Shown here: positions 44,701 to 57,811 of the stretch, piece after piece
Layout: each line of letters begins with the position of its first letter
Numbering within the stretch: position 1 is the stretch's first letter
Assembly (NCBI GenBank): GCA_020631735.1
Contig: CM036152.1
Coordinates: 149,183,307 to 149,247,306, forward strand
Direction: 5' to 3'
Length of the DNA: 64,000 bases
DNA from: Saccharum officinarum
Taxonomy: Eukaryota; Streptophyta; Magnoliopsida; Poales; Poaceae
Made by a program: the position numbers and the translations under genes
Notes under the pieces: model-generated
The model's input: only the letters and a program-made list of their open reading frames with translations
Database searches by the model: none
Told to the model about the DNA's origin: nothing

Positions 44701-46559
44701 ACATTCCAGATTTATATTTTTCTAAAATACTACACATCATGTAGACCCTAATAAAATTTATCTCATGATTTTTGGATCATTAAAACCCTAGATCTATATT
44801 TTTCCAACTTGTACAAAAATCAGTGACAAAATAATAAAAATGAATTTCATTTCGGATGAACTGGGCCGGCCCGGAAAACTCGGCCCACACTCGCGCGCGC
44901 GCGGCCCGCTCAGCGCTCCCGCCCGCGCGCGACACTGACAGGCGGGCCCCCGCGGTCAGCGACCGGAGACAGGGGAGGCGGAGACCCGCGAGCTCCGACG
45001 AGCTCGAGCTCGCCGGAGAAGAGCTCGCTCGGCCAATCGACACCGCCTCGTGTTCTCCGTCACCCGGTGCGTCGATTGGTGCTCGTGGAATGGATGGGGA
45101 TGGGGTGGAAGGGGCTTGTCACCGCGAGCGGCGGCCGGTGATGTCCGGTGGCGGCGCACCGTCGCCGGTGAGGATGCACGGTGCGGTCTAGGCTCGGTAC
45201 GAGCTTCACCGAAGCTAGGCGGATCCATTTTGCTAGGAAGGGAGGATGGAGAGAGACCCGAAGCACCCCGACCACGGTGAGGTCCCATGGCGGGCTCCGG
45301 CGACCTCTCGGAGACGGGGAAGAAAGCAATGCGGCTCACCTTGAGTCAAATCGCTGGCTTCGGTGGGTCAGGGAGATGGAGGGTGGTGAGGCGGAGGGAT
45401 TGGCGAGGTCTGGCGGCCGGTGATGCGGTGTGAGCTCGCGCTTGAGCTCGCCGGAGAAGAACGGCAATGGCGGCTCGGTTTTCTCCGCTCTGGAAATGAG
45501 AGAGGGAAGGAGGGCGAGGAATGGAGGGGGAAGCGGGTCGTCCTGGTCTTCACGCTGAGCTCGCAGGCGACGTGGGGCGTCGCAGAACACGCGCGCCACG
45601 CGGCCACCGGGCTCTGCCCGAGCGCCACGACGCGGTCGGCCGCGGCCGTCGGTGTCTGAACGTTCCGTTTCAGAGCTCAAAGGCATCGACTGACAGACAA
45701 GTTCAACACCGATTATCTCCCAAACCAGTTCGAATTAGAAGAAGATGATAACACCAAATTTGTAGAGCTACATGAGGTCTACAAGTTTGTCAATTGGAGT
45801 TTGGGCTGGTTCGGCCTAGATTTGAAACTACAGAGCTCCAAAGTGGTGCTTGAAACTGAAATGCAGTTTCAGAGACAATGCCGACTGAAACCCTAACTTC
45901 TTGACACTATATCTCCTAAACTATTGAGAACCAGGTGATGGTGATATTGACAATGTTGTAGAGCTATGTGTGGACAACAACTTTGTCAATTGGCTCAAAG
46001 ACTGGTTTGGCCTGGTTTGTGAGTTACAAGTTGCTAAAGTGAGGTACAGTGAAACTGAAAAGTCCAATTTCCAGACTTAGAATTTTTCTAAGTGTTGATT
46101 CCACTCAAGCTGACTTGTGGGCCATTTTTGAGCATGCTCTGGTCATTTTCATGAGATGGCCATATTAGAACTTTTGTTCCTCATGAAATTCTCTACAACT
46201 TTGCTTAAGGGTGCTCTTCCATGCAAGGTCTCTAAATTAGACTTTTTAATTGGTCAAACTAGAGCCTTCTAGGGTCAAATGGTGGTCAAACTTCTCTTGG
46301 AGGGCAATTTTGTAATTTTGGTCAACATGAACCTTGTTCCAAATGTTACCCTAAGTATAACTAAGGTGTTGTAGGTCATGATTGGCTACCTTACCTTTTT
46401 GTTACACCAACTATCAAATACTTCATGAAATAAATCAAACAAACCCTAGAATAATCACATGTGTTGCATCACATAAAATAACAAACATGAATGATGCATG
46501 CTTATGCTTATGCCATGCAAATGCAATGCAATTAAGGACTAAACACTTGAAGTGTTACA
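41742..46559 (-). repeat. Chromovirus LTR 2 (4818 bp), shared by both units
   Basis: It is the 5' LTR of unit 1 and at the same time the 3' LTR of unit 2. It shares many small variants with LTR 3 that differ from LTR 1 (for example GCCCTTGTGATC, against GCCCAAGTGATC in LTR 1, and GTGGCAAACATTC). Its GC-rich segment around 45480-45710 differs strongly from LTR 1. Confidence 0.93.
43205..43492 (-). CDS. LTR-borne acidic small ORF, copy 2
   Basis: 95 codons, near-identical to the ORF in LTR 1 including the core DLPECPDHRPSTFLKG; the residue before that core is E rather than D. See the entry at 31903-32223. Confidence 0.45.
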   Translation of the reverse strand: MNRVFYSEMHFIPSMLHPFMHPLYLLCIHAIGVPEGVTLLEFEPVIPEEDQEQQEPEDPAGEGVPAEDLPECPDHRPSTFLKGKPRCMLNLCFIN

Positions 46560-49500
46560 GCCCTCCCCCCTTATAAAAATCTCGTCCCGAGATTTGGAAA
46601 GCGTACCATTTTTCATAGAATTCTTTATAACCATCCCGCAAATAATCCTCCCGTTCCCACGTAGCATCACTCTCACTTCCCTGATTACTCCACATCACTT
46701 TGTACCACTTAACCACTTTACTTCTAGTTACTCGTTCCTGAGTATCGATCACTCGGACTGGCTTTTCTTCATAGGTTAGGTCGGATTCCAGCCTGATATC
46801 ACCTAAAGGAACTTGTTCCTCAGGAACTCGAAGACACTTTTTAAGCTGAGATACATGGAAAACGTTGAATATGGCACTCATTTCAGGAGGCAACTGGATT
46901 TTGTACGCAACAGCTCCACTCTTGCCTATGATCTGGAAAGGACCCACGTATCTTGGTGCAAGTTTCCGCTTAACACCAAAACGTTGGACACTCTTCATTG
47001 GAGAAACTTTCAAATAAACGAAGTCTCCAACTTCAAATTCGAGTGGTTTTCTACGACGATCCGCATAGCTTTTCTGTCTCGCTTGTGCTGCAGCCATGTG
47101 TTTCTGGATGGTACGGACTTGTTCCTCGGCTTCCTGGACAAAATCAATGCCATAATACCTTCTTTCCCCAGCTTCTACCCAGTTTAGTGGAGTTCGACAC
47201 TTTCGACCGTACAAAGCTTCGAATGGGGCCATCTTAATACTCTCTTGATAACTGTTATTGTACGAGAATTCGGCTAAAGGTAACCATTTTTCCCAAGAAC
47301 CCTTGGATGAAATGACGCATGCTCGCAACAGATCTTCCAAGATTTGGTTAACTCGTTCTGTCTGACCCGATGTCTGGGGGTGATAAGCAGAGCTTCTCAC
47401 TAACTTGGTTCCCAGAAGGTGATGCAAATGCTCCCAAAAGCGAGCAGTGAACTGGGGACCACGGTCAGAAACGATAGTACGAGGTATCCCATGAAGCCGG
47501 ACTATCTGATTGAAGTACAACTCAGCATAGTCAGTGGGACGATAGTCCACTCTCACTGGGATGAAGTGAGCTGATTTGGTCAAACGATCAACAATTACCC
47601 AAATAGAGTTATGATTTTTGACAGTAGGAGGAAGTCCGACAATGAAATCCATACTTATCTCTTCCCATTTCCAGCCTGGAATGGAAAGTGGCTGAAGTAG
47701 CCCAGCTTTCATGTGCACAGCTTTAACTCTGCAACAGGTGTCACATCTAGCAACATATGCAGCTATCTCTTTCCGCATCTTGGTCCACCAATAAAGTGGC
47801 TTCAAATCATAATACATCTTATTGCTGCCAGGATGGATGGACAACTTAGAGGAGTGTGCTTCAGACATAATATCATTTCGAAGCTCTCGGTCCTTAGGCA
47901 CAACTAACCTATCCTTGAACCATAGTACACCCTCTTCATCTATCCTGAACTGTGTAGTTTCTTGCTCTTTCATCTTACGCTTGATGTGGAATATACCAGT
48001 GTCAGTCTTTTGGAGCTCAATAATTCTGCTTTTGAGAGTACAACTGACAGTGATGTTGTACAAGACTGCTGGATGTAGAAGGCGAGATCGATGAAAATCA
48101 GTTTCAACTAAGGAATGGCAATGAGACTTACGGCTTAAAGCATCCGCAACTACATTTGCCTTTCCTGGATGATAGTGCACTTGAAGGTTATAATCTTTAA
48201 TCAACTCGAGCCATCTTCTTTGACGCATATTTAGCTCGGGTTGGGTGAAGATGTATTTGAGGCTTTTATGATCGGTGTAGATATTGCAGACATTTCCCAG
48301 CAGATAATGCCGCCATACTTTCAAAGCATGAACAACTGCAGCCAGTTCTAAGTCATGCGTTGGATAATTCACCTCATGCTTCCGAAGTTGTCGAGAAGTA
48401 TATGCAATTACTCGGCCTTCCTGCATCAACACACCTCCCAAACCTATGCCTGAGGCATCACAATAAACATCAAATGGTTTCTCGATATCCGGTTGTGCCA
48501 AAACCGGAGCTGAGGTTAGGAGGGTTCGCAGTTGGTGAAAAGCCGCATCACACTCAGGAGTCCAGACAAACCTGGTGTCTTTTTGCAGCAACCGAGTCAT
48601 TGGCTTGGCTATTTTGGAGAAATCCGGGATGAAGCGACGATAATAGCCAGCCAAACCAAGAAAACTTCGGACCTCGTGAACCGAGATAGGAGCCTTCCAG
48701 TTCAGTACTTCCTGTACCTTGGCGGGGTCCACCATAATTCCTCCATCGGACAACACATGCCCAAGGAAAGGTACTTCACGAAGCCAGAATTCGCACTTAC
48801 TGAACTTTGCATATAGTTGATGTTCACGCAGTCTTGTGAGGACTATACGCAGATGTTCAGCGTGATCCTCCTCATTCACAGAATATACCAGGATGTCATC
48901 AATAAATACCACCACAAACTTGTCCAATTCAGGCATAAACACCGAATTCATCAAGTACATGAAGTGTGCGGGGGCATTTGTCAAGCCGAAAGACATAACA
49001 AGATACTCATAAAGACCGTATCTGGTAGAAAAGGCTGTCTTTGGAACATCTTCCGGGCGGATTTTAATTTGATGGTAGCCAGATCTTAGATCGATCTTGG
49101 AGAAAACTTTAGCTTTAGACAACTGATCGAACAAGATGTCGATACGCGGTAGAGGGTACTTATTTTTGACAGTGACTGCATTGAGAGGTCTATAATCTAC
49201 GCACATCCGCAACGACTGATCCTTCTTCTTTACAAAGATAGCAGGACATCCCCACGGCGATGAACTAGGACGAATCAACCCCTTCTTCAAAAGTTCATTC
49301 AATTGCACCTTAAGTTCAGCGAGTTCATTTGGAGGCATCCTATAGGGTCTCCTAGAGATGGGAGCCGTGCCAGGCAACAACTCAATTTTAAACTCCACAT
49401 CCCGATCCGGAGGGAGTCCCGGCAAATCATCGGGAAAAACGTCCGGAAACTCATTTACTACTGGAATTTCGGCCAACGCCTTTGCTTGCACAGCATGAAT

Positions 49501-50259
49501 TTCCCCCGACAATTCAACCTTTCTGGGAAGTTGTACTAGAAAACCCTTTTGATCTGTAGGATCTCTGAGCATAACTACCCGAGCGGATGTGTCAATGAGT
49601 ACCCCATTCTGACTCATCCAATTCATGCCCAAGATAACATCTATGTCTAAACCAGGTAAAACCAATAGGGCAAGCGAATAACTTCGCCCTTCTATCTCAA
49701 ACTTAAGGTTCCCCACTACTTTGTTTGTGGAAATATTCCCACTTGCAGCACTAATACAATAACCCACACCTTCAACAGTATGCAACTTGTGTGCAAATTT
49801 AGATGCAAACTTAGGACTGATAAAGGAATGCGAAGCACCTGAATCAAAAAGTACCACTGCGGGGTGTTGGTCAACTAGAAACTTACCAGCGGTGACCACC
49901 TCACCAGATGGAATTTCCTCAATGCTGTTATAATGGGCGTGTCCCTGACGACTACCTTGGTTGACATTTTTCTTAGGGTACGGACAGTTCCTGGACCAAT
50001 GGCCTGGCTTGTTACAGTTCCAGCAAGGCATGTTGCTAGGAGGAACACTGGAGCTGCCTTGGCCCGCATTACTCTTTGGCAGAGCCACTGTATATGCCTT
50101 ACGAAACCCAGTTTTCATTGGCACCTTCTTTTGTGGAGGACGGAACTTAGCATTTGTGGCAGGAGGGCGAGGAGGAGCCTCGGGGCAGCTGAGCTCGAGA
50201 CTGAGAAGCACTTGCCTCAATGGCCCTTTTACGGCTCTTAGAGGCAGAATAAATAGCAT
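46555..50259 (-). CDS. Chromovirus pol, unit 2
   Basis: 1234 codons. Domain order and all catalytic residues are as in unit 1, displaced by 45 residues: the frame is open further upstream, giving an N-terminal stretch [20 protein letters not shown] that is gag sequence read in another frame and is probably not translated from that Met. Apart from this leader I noticed one residue difference from unit 1, R to S in the LPPEM(R/S)AIFNVF segment near the integrase end. The chromodomain is intact and the TAA stop is again made by the LTR start. The near identity implies recent duplication or gene conversion. Confidence 0.95.
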   Translation of the reverse strand: MLFILPLRAVKGPLRQVLLSLELSCPEAPPRPPATNAKFRPPQKKVPMKTGFRKAYTVALPKSNAGQGSSSVPPSNMPCWNCNKPGHWSRNCPYPKKNVNQGSRQGHAHYNSIEEIPSGEVVTAGKFLVDQHPAVVLFDSGASHSFISPKFASKFAHKLHTVEGVGYCISAASGNISTNKVVGNLKFEIEGRSYSLALLVLPGLDIDVILGMNWMSQNGVLIDTSARVVMLRDPTDQKGFLVQLPRKVELSGEIHAVQAKALAEIPVVNEFPDVFPDDLPGLPPDRDVEFKIELLPGTAPISRRPYRMPPNELAELKVQLNELLKKGLIRPSSSPWGCPAIFVKKKDQSLRMCVDYRPLNAVTVKNKYPLPRIDILFDQLSKAKVFSKIDLRSGYHQIKIRPEDVPKTAFSTRYGLYEYLVMSFGLTNAPAHFMYLMNSVFMPELDKFVVVFIDDILVYSVNEEDHAEHLRIVLTRLREHQLYAKFSKCEFWLREVPFLGHVLSDGGIMVDPAKVQEVLNWKAPISVHEVRSFLGLAGYYRRFIPDFSKIAKPMTRLLQKDTRFVWTPECDAAFHQLRTLLTSAPVLAQPDIEKPFDVYCDASGIGLGGVLMQEGRVIAYTSRQLRKHEVNYPTHDLELAAVVHALKVWRHYLLGNVCNIYTDHKSLKYIFTQPELNMRQRRWLELIKDYNLQVHYHPGKANVVADALSRKSHCHSLVETDFHRSRLLHPAVLYNITVSCTLKSRIIELQKTDTGIFHIKRKMKEQETTQFRIDEEGVLWFKDRLVVPKDRELRNDIMSEAHSSKLSIHPGSNKMYYDLKPLYWWTKMRKEIAAYVARCDTCCRVKAVHMKAGLLQPLSIPGWKWEEISMDFIVGLPPTVKNHNSIWVIVDRLTKSAHFIPVRVDYRPTDYAELYFNQIVRLHGIPRTIVSDRGPQFTARFWEHLHHLLGTKLVRSSAYHPQTSGQTERVNQILEDLLRACVISSKGSWEKWLPLAEFSYNNSYQESIKMAPFEALYGRKCRTPLNWVEAGERRYYGIDFVQEAEEQVRTIQKHMAAAQARQKSYADRRRKPLEFEVGDFVYLKVSPMKSVQRFGVKRKLAPRYVGPFQIIGKSGAVAYKIQLPPEMSAIFNVFHVSQLKKCLRVPEEQVPLGDIRLESDLTYEEKPVRVIDTQERVTRSKVVKWYKVMWSNQGSESDATWEREDYLRDGYKEFYEKWYAFQISGRDFYKGGGL
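46560..46572 (-). other. Polypurine tract, unit 2
   Basis: Minus-strand AAGGGGGGAGGGC next to LTR 2, identical to unit 1. Confidence 0.85.
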
Positions 50260-50965
50260 TGTTGTTCTCCTGAGTCAAAGCATCGCTGATGAAATCATTG
50301 AAAGTAGTACATTTGCTAGTGCCCATTGTTTTCATCAGTTTTGGGCCGAGGCCCCTTTTGAAGCTAGCAATCTTTTTGGCATCGGTATCCACAAACTCAG
50401 TGGCATACCTTGCCAGGTTGTTGAAGGACTGCAAGTATTCAGTCAGGCTTTTGTTTCCTTGCGACAGCCTCATAAACTCTGTGTGCTTGATTGCCATAAG
50501 ACCGGGAGGAATATAATTTCCCCGGAATGCCGCCTTAAACTGATCCCAAGCAATCGGGACATTGGCAGGCAGTGTGGAACGATAGTGGCTCCACCAAATA
50601 CCCGCTGGACCATGCAACTGATGAGAAGCATATTCAGTTTTCAGCTCATCAGTCAGGCGTAGCAGACGAAACTTTTGTTCAATAGTATTCAACCACTCAT
50701 CAGCTTGCAGTGGTTCTTCCGCTTCCTTGAAGAGCGGGGGCTTAGTATCCAGAAAGTCCTTGAAATCACTGTATTGATTGGGCTCTGGGCCCTGGCGGCC
50801 AGGACGAGCCTCCCGGTTAGCCAGCTGGCGCATAGCATCCGCCAACATGCGCTGCCCTTCGACCACTGTCTGCATCAACTCGGCCGGAGTAGGTGGTGGC
50901 GGAGGGGGTGGCTGTTCCTCCTCCTCATTTCCACGACCCCGACGTAGATTGTACGACATCTGCAA
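50147..50965 (-). CDS. Chromovirus gag, unit 2 (frame-shifted end)
   Basis: 272 codons, same poly-Pro and capsid domain as unit 1, again with the likely start (second Met) directly after TTTTGCAG. Small differences lie near the end ([16 protein letters not shown]). The segment at about 50165-50215 is one base shorter than its counterpart at about 38900-38950, so the relation between gag and pol frames differs from unit 1; this gag ends SSPSCHKC at 50147. Both copies appear to lack an in-frame gag-pol junction. Confidence 0.9.
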   Translation of the reverse strand: MQMSYNLRRGRGNEEEEQPPPPPPPTPAELMQTVVEGQRMLADAMRQLANREARPGRQGPEPNQYSDFKDFLDTKPPLFKEAEEPLQADEWLNTIEQKFRLLRLTDELKTEYASHQLHGPAGIWWSHYRSTLPANVPIAWDQFKAAFRGNYIPPGLMAIKHTEFMRLSQGNKSLTEYLQSFNNLARYATEFVDTDAKKIASFKRGLGPKLMKTMGTSKCTTFNDFISDALTQENNNAIYSASKSRKRAIEASASQSRAQLPRGSSSPSCHKC

Positions 50966-51119
50966 AATGCATAGCCAATGAGCACTGACGATGTGGGAAA
51001 TTTGTAGATGAATTATTGCGAAATGTCAATCTGACTGTATGAATAGATTTCTCATAATAATTAAGGCACAATAATTCACCACAACCGCACAATCCATTCT
51101 AGCGCATCATTTGACGAGA

Positions 51120-51320
51120 TCATACTTGGTAATCCAACAAGATGCTCTTTGATAAAGGCTCACTCACAGGGAGCACAACGGTTACCGGACCGTTTACGTT
51201 GCTATCTACGTGATTTTTGACCTTTTGCACGGTACTTGGATTCGATCTCAAGATTTTTAGTTGACTGTGAAAGGCTACTTCAAACTGACCACAAAGAGAC
51301 TTCTCAATGAAGAGTTCCAT
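51120..51320 (-). CDS. Small ORF upstream of gag, unit 2
   Basis: 66 codons, predicted product identical to that at 39856-40056, with the same start context and the same possible splice relation to gag. Confidence 0.4.
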   Translation of the reverse strand: MELFIEKSLCGQFEVAFHSQLKILRSNPSTVQKVKNHVDSNVNGPVTVVLPVSEPLSKSILLDYQV

Positions 51321-51616
51321 GGTGGATCATGACTAGCCACCTCGATACCTGCGCGTGCCAAGCAGCACAGCCTTATGTCGCGCGCCATAGGAGGCCCTCG
51401 GTTTCGTCGCGGCACCGAAGGGTGCTAATCGTGACACCATCATCGAACGCAACATAATAAGACATCAAGTTGTGATCGAAATTAACAGGTTCAAACTACA
51501 TTCAGGAAACATACGGTTCAACCTTACATCCCAAAGTCAAGTTATTACAAGGCCTCACTCCTTCACAGGGAGGGCACAAAAGACGATCCTAACATTATAG
51601 GCACGTGATGACTACT

Positions 51617-52243
51617 CTAAGCATCATCCTCCGAGTCAGTGTCAAGGATCTCCCCGCCGTCCTCATCACTGACAGGCTCTAACTCCTCGTCTTCTTCTTC
51701 TTCTGGCTCTTCCTCTGGTGCTTCTGCAGGTGGGGCATCCTGTGGTCCATCAACCTCCACTTCATCATCATCCTCAGCCATGAAGATTCCCGAACCCATG
51801 TCCTCATCGACGTTGTTGTTTCGAGGCAGCAGGGGATTAAGCTCGTTGTTCAGGCGGTGCACTTCTTCATGAAGATTATCATTGTATTCTTCAGCATTTT
51901 CTAACTGTTGCTCGAGCTCAAACTGGCGAGCTCTCAGAACGTTCTCCTCGTGCCAGGCTTCATCCCTCTGTTCCATCACACGGACCAACATGCGTTGACA
52001 GTTGCGGTTTGCCACTGTCAACCTCTGGACTGCAAGCGTTTCTTGATCACGATCATGAATCACTTGTTCCAGTTGTTGCCGTGCTGCATCCCTAGCAGCA
52101 GTCACCTCTGCCAGCTCTGCCCTCAGCCTTTCCACCTCAGTAGGCTCAGGGCGGGGCTCACGTGGAGCGAGCTGGTGACGCGGTGCCCTGCCCCCAGTGG
52201 ACTTACGAGCGGTCCTCTTGGTACGTGCCATCTGTAGCAACAA
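51617..52243 (-). CDS. Histone H3 tail-like, coiled-coil, acidic protein of the chromovirus, unit 2
   Basis: 208 codons, same architecture as unit 1: H3-like tail (residues 6-26), coiled coil (36-136) and acidic tail (145-208). I found three base differences from unit 1, all in the stretch around residues 46-52: one changes Asn to Asp, two are silent. The frame is intact while gag-pol junctions in the same elements are broken. The ATG again follows CTACAG. See the unit 1 entry for function; nothing here indicates expression directly. Confidence 0.85.
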   Translation of the reverse strand: MLLQMARTKRTARKSTGGRAPRHQLAPREPRPEPTEVERLRAELAEVTAARDAARQQLEQVIHDRDQETLAVQRLTVANRNCQRMLVRVMEQRDEAWHEENVLRARQFELEQQLENAEEYNDNLHEEVHRLNNELNPLLPRNNNVDEDMGSGIFMAEDDDEVEVDGPQDAPPAEAPEEEPEEEEDEELEPVSDEDGGEILDTDSEDDA

Positions 52244-52994
52244 GATAAGATACGACTTAAAGTGAGGATCATTTAGGGGATACGAAATTTACTTTAGTCG
52301 GGAGTACAGAAATTTTTAAGGAGGGAGTAAATGATATGTATGATATAATTAAACATGATGCATGCACGTTTCGTACGTCCTCTCACCTTAGTAGAAACCT
52401 AAAGTTCTAACGCTAGGCGGTGGCATACATACGTTCTCTCATATAAGCGAAACTATCGGTCTACTCGTTACGCTGTTAGTGTACCTGCAGAAAACTTCAT
52501 TGCAGCCCAACAATTCCCAATATAAGCACACAAGAAAGCAGTAATTTAAATACTTTCCATATATACATCCCCAAATGTATATACTTCAGTATCAAAGCTA
52601 CCCGATATAAAGGTTCCCACAATTAAGTGCTTTTACATAGTTACATGGTTTAAACATGTAAAGATGTAAGTCACCAAAACTACTCTCCCCTAGACCGCCG
52701 GTTGGACGATCATGCTCTCACAACTCACACTTACCAGAGCGTCGAGGTAATTGATCCATACATTACCACCCAAGTGGATGGCATCCATACAATATCACGC
52801 CGTATGGACGACGAAATAAAAACAAACAAGGCCCCCAAGTTAGTCTTTATAATAAGCCACCTAAGAGTCCTTATTTGGGCTAAGGGATGTGATCACTGGC
52901 ATACCTAAAAAATAATTTTTAGTGTTTTAACCCTTTTCATAAACAAATACTTTTGTTTTTAATTACTCGTAAGATGTGTTTAATGTTGAATTAT

Positions 52995-53008
52995 GCTCCG
53001 GTACCAGC
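52995..53008 (-). other. Primer binding site, unit 2
   Basis: Same sequence as at 41728-41741, adjacent to LTR 3. Confidence 0.7.
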
Positions 53009-56000
53009 TGTAACAGAACCGACCAAATTATAAGAGCACAAGTACGAAAACAAGCACCGAAGCGCTCAAATTTTCAAACTTGAGCCCATATAATCCCGGT
53101 AGTCAATCGAAATCACGAAGGATTTCAAACCAAACTGCTTACAACCAGGATCGCATCATTCAACATACAACATCATACGATACATTTCACAAGTAGTTCT
53201 GAAATAAGTTTACACCACGGAGTAGCAAATATTACAAACCAAGTTTGAAAGTAGCGGAAGCATAACACACACACTAGTTAATTAAATACTGCCAGTCTGG
53301 ATGATCGACAACCCGCAAAAGCATGAGGAAAGTACATAAAGACGATCACGCCCTTGTGATCTAGTCATCATCACCCGCAGGGTGGAGACACGTCTTGCAG
53401 AATCCCTGATAAAGCATGTCATCTGCAACAGGAGGGAATAAACCCTGAGTACTGGAATGTACTCAGCTAGACTTACCCGTCGAAAACCAGAAATAAAGTG
53501 ACACCAAGGATTATGCAAGGCTTACACAAGAGGCTAGCTGACATAACATTTTGCATAAAGGCATAAGTAATTGAAACTCTTATAACCTGTACTAGCAGTT
53601 ATTTTTAGCATTTACCTGTCATCTATCTTAGCACCTGTACTAAACATGCACTTGATTATAATCAAACAACATGATTATTATATCCATAGCAGGTATATCA
53701 TTATGGCAACATTGTATCATTCCCTTAACCACCAGTTCATTTAATGAGATCTACGTTGCCGCTGCTCAAGTCAAGTGCTCACTAACCGGGAGCGACGGCG
53801 ATTCGAATCGAATTCCTATCCAGCTGGAGGGGTATTTCTAACACTCACCGCGCAGGCCCCTGCCAGGGTCGCACAGGCCACCGTTTCATATGATTCAAGA
53901 ATCGCGGGTCCGAATAATGTCGCGACCCCAAGGGCGACACTCTGCCAGGTGATAGGGACTCTAACCCCCCTTGGTCTCACGCCAATGTCCCCAAGCACAT
54001 CCTTTCTCTCCTCCAAGAAGCAACCTACCATTCGATTCCCGGCCTGAACCACATTACTCGGCTTCGCGGTCGGAACGACTTATCCGGCCAACTAAGTGTT
54101 AGACTGCGTTCAACATGACTCAAGGACGTACAGCGAATCGGTCCTTAAACGACTCAGACGGGCATAGCTCCACACCCAAGACGTGAAGTGTCTTGCGGCT
54201 GTACTATCGAACTCCCGCCCGGTCTCAATTTCATTTTTAAGCATGGTTCCATCCACGATAGCCATAAAGCCACTCGTGACTCCTTCCTACATCTCGCGGA
54301 TGACCGGAAATCACCCGACTTCTACCGTACTAAGCAGGGCTAAGCATTGACACGTGCCTAAACCTAATATAGGATTAAGTACGATATCTGGACAAGGACA
54401 GGTATAATGCAACAAGTGTTTTCATATAACTCCTACAACTTAATGCAGTAAACAATTAAAAGTACTCAAGATTAATTTATAAAACGTAGGTTCAGCATGC
54501 ACCGGGGCTTGCCTTTCAGAAAAGTTGAAGGCCGGTGGTCAGGGCACTCAGGAAGGTCTTCTGCGGGCTTCCTTCGCCTGCTGGATCCTCGGGCTCCTGC
54601 TGCTCCTGGTCCTCCTCCGGAATCACAGGCTCGAATTCGAGGAGTGTTACCCCCTCCGGTACACCTATTGCATGAATGCACAATAAATATAATGGATGCA
54701 TAAATGGGTGCAACATGCTCGGAATGAAATGCATTTCAGAATAAAATACTCTATTCAAGTTATTTTATTAGTACGTGCAAATCTCTTCTCCGGTAGAGAA
54801 GTACTCACCTAATCTACTTAACCTAAGATAAAGCTGCTCATCCTCAGTTAAGGCCCTAACACCTAACAATTACAAAAGTAGCATGTCTTAGGATATCTCA
54901 CCATATCAATCAGCAAAACACCACAGTAAGCATTCTGGACAGCAGCTACTTGTTTTTATCACAACTGGAGATTTACAATTCCAAAAGATATGATCTAAGA
55001 CAATCTGGAAAGCCTAAGAAATGTACTACAATTCATTTTCAGACCTCAACTCCAAACTCCTAAGTTTTCCATGTCAAACTTCACAAGTTCCAGAATCTGT
55101 CCTCTCCAAAACAGAGAGTAGCAGATTTTGAACTGCCACTTTAAACAACAGTAACTCTCAAACTACTAAGCCAAATGCTTCCAAATTTTAACACAAGCTA
55201 GTTCATCAAGTTTACTCCAACTTTGGTATTTACAAGTTGTCCAGCAACCAATTTTATCAAAGCCAAATTTAGAATTACTACTTAGCTGTCCAGAAAACCT
55301 AAATTACAAAGGTTAAATATTTATTGATGTGGCAAACATTCTCTAAAACCAAACTAATGCTACTACAAGTTCACAAATATCACAAAGACACCAGAAAGTA
55401 AGGTGTGCCCACCTAGAACATTTATTTAAACCCATTTCTTAATTTACTTAAGTAATTAAGTGGAATTTCAAACATATATGTAAACTGCTCCTAAAATTCT
55501 ACAAAAATTACAGGGACTCTCTGACCCAAAAAGAGACCACTGTAAAAATTTGAACAAATTTATTCACAGAACTCCCTACACAAAATTCACAAGCTAATAA
55601 GGCTGATTTTTGTATAAATAAGAAACCCTATTGAAAAGTGTCAAACAACAGATTTCATATTTTTCTTAGACACTCTAGGGTACCAAGACATTCTCCAAAA
55701 ATTTATAAGAACATTGCACATGTAGAAAAATTACAAAAATTCATTTAAGTATTTCCTAGAATAACAAGATAGCATTATAACTTGAAAATACTTAAGCACT
55801 GATGCCCAAATTTTTACCAGAGCTAGGGCTAGCATAGAGTAACCTACCCACCAAATTTTATGATTTATGGAACACTACAGCTCAAGTTATAAATTTAACA
55901 AATTTGCATGCATTCCAAAACACATTTAAAGGATCTATTAAATTCTCCTAAAAATTAAACATCACATTCCAGATTTATATTTTTCTAAAATACTACACAT

Positions 56001-57809
56001 CATGTAGACCCTAATAAAATTTATCTCATGATTTTTGGATCATTAAAACCCTAGATCTATATTTTTCCAACTTGTACAAAAATCAGTGACAAAATAATAA
56101 AAATGAATTTCATTTCGGATGAACTGGGCCGGCCCGGAAAACTCGGCCCACACTCGCGCGCGCGCGGCCCGCTCAGCGCTCCCGCCCGCGCGCGACACTG
56201 ACAGGCGGGCCCCCGCGGTCAGCGACCGGAGACAGGGGAGGCGGAGACCCGCGAGCTCCGACGAGCTCGAGCTCGCCGGAGAAGGGCTCGCTCGGCCAAT
56301 CGGACACCGCCTCGTGTTCTCCGTCACCCGGTGCGTCGATTGGTGCTCGTGGAATGGATGGGGATGGGGTGGAAGGGGCTTGTCACCGCGAGCGGCGGCC
56401 GGTGATGTCCGGTGGCGGCGCACCGTCGCCGGTGAGGATGCACGGTGCGGTCTAGGCTCGGTACGAGCTTCACCGAAGCTAGGCGGATCCATTTTGCTAG
56501 GAAGGGAGGATGGAGAGAGACCCGAAGCACCCCGACCACGGTGAGGTCCCATGGCGGGCTCCGGCGACCTCTCGGAGACGGGGAAGAAAGCAATGCGGCT
56601 CACCTTGAGTCAAATCGCTGGCTTCGGTGGGTCAGGGAGATGGAGGGTGGTGAGGCGGAGGGATTGGCGAGGTCTGGCGGACTGCGATGCGGTGGTGAGC
56701 GGGCACGAGCTCGCCGGAGAGGGCGGCAATGGCGGCTCGGTTTTCTTTGTCTGAAATGAGAGAGGGAGGGAGGGCGAGGAATGGAGGGGGGCGGGTCGTC
56801 CTGGTCTTCACCTGAGCTCGCAGGCGACGTGGGGCGCGGCCGAACACGCGCGCCACGCGGCCACCGGGCTCTGCCGAGCGCCACGACGCGGTCGGCCACG
56901 GCCGGGTTCGACTGAATGAAGACTGTCATTCGATGACTGACAGCGTGTTCAACGAAGATTATCTCCTAAACCAGCTCGAATTAGTCGAAGATGATTACAC
57001 CAATTTTGTAGAGCTACATGAGGTCTACAAGTTTGTCAATTGGAGTTTGGGCTGGTTCGGCCTAGATTTGAAACTACAGAGCTCCAAAGTGGTGCTTGAT
57101 GAAACTGAAACTTAGTTTCAGTCACTATGCCGACTGAAACCCTAACTTCTTGACATTATATCTCCTAAACTATTGAGAACCAGGTGATGGTGATATTGAC
57201 AATGTTGTAGAGCTATGTGTGGACAACAACTTTGTCAATTGGCTCAAAGACTGGTTTGGCCTAGTTTGTGAGTTACAAGTTGCTAAAGTGAGGTACAGTG
57301 AAACTGAAAAGTCCAATTTCCAGACTTAGAATTTTTCTAAGTGTTGATTCCCACTCAAGCTGACTTGTGGGCCATTTTTGAGCATGCTCTGGTCATTTTC
57401 ATGAGATGGCCATATTAGAACTTTTGTTCCTCATGAAATTCTCTACAACTTTGCTTAAGGGTGCTCTTCCATGCAAGGTCTCTAAATTAGACTTTTTAAT
57501 TGGTCAAACTAGAGCCTTCTAGGGTCAAATGGTGGTCAAACTTCTCTTGGAGGGCAATTTTGTAATTTTGGTCAACATGAACCTTGTTCCAAATGTTACC
57601 CTAAGTATAACTAAGGTGTTGTAGGTCATGATTGGCTACCTTACCTTTTTGTTACACCAACTATCAAGTACTTCATGAAATAAATCAAACAAACCCTAAA
57701 ATAATCACATGTGTTGCATCACATAAAATAACAAACATGAATGATGCATGCTTATGCTTATGCCATGCAAATGCAATGCAATTAAGGACTAAACACTTGA
57801 AGTGTTACA
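53009..57809 (-). repeat. Chromovirus LTR 3 (4801 bp), 5' LTR of unit 2
   Basis: Closest to LTR 2. It has several small deletions, and its GC-rich variable segment (about 56690-56950) differs from both other LTRs. It ends ...GAAGTGTTACA at 57809, followed directly by unrelated tandem-duplicated DNA. Confidence 0.93.
54472..54758 (-). pseudogene. LTR-borne acidic small ORF, copy 3, frameshifted
   Basis: Homologous to 31903-32223 and 43205-43492. A base is lost in the segment near 54570 (GGGCTTCC where LTR 2 has GGGCACTCC), so the acidic part (54758-54516) and the LPECPDHRPSTF core (54472-54681) are in different frames here. Confidence 0.5.
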
Positions 57810-57811
57810 CC

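Larger units (their letters stand above)
30475..57809 (-). mobile_element. Tandem Tekay/Del-type chromovirus array: LTR-internal-LTR-internal-LTR
   Basis: Three near-identical LTRs (30475-35294, 41742-46559, 53009-57809) alternate with two near-identical internal regions (35295-41741 and 46560-53008). LTR starts are spaced exactly 11,267 bp apart twice. All parts read on the minus strand. Coding order from each 5' LTR: primer site, histone H3-tail-like ORF, small ORF, gag, pol with chromodomain, polypurine tract. The LTRs have TGTAAC...GTTACA ends. Outer flanks GATAA (30470-30474) and CCGCA (57810-57814) do not match, so no 5-bp target duplication brackets the array. Pol motifs and the chromodomain place it in the Tekay/Del/Retrosat2 clade of Ty3/gypsy. 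Confidence 0.93.

Noticed and set aside
49961..50662. Plus-strand 233-codon ORF opposite gag in unit 2
   Set aside because: Antisense to gag and broken in unit 1, so not conserved.
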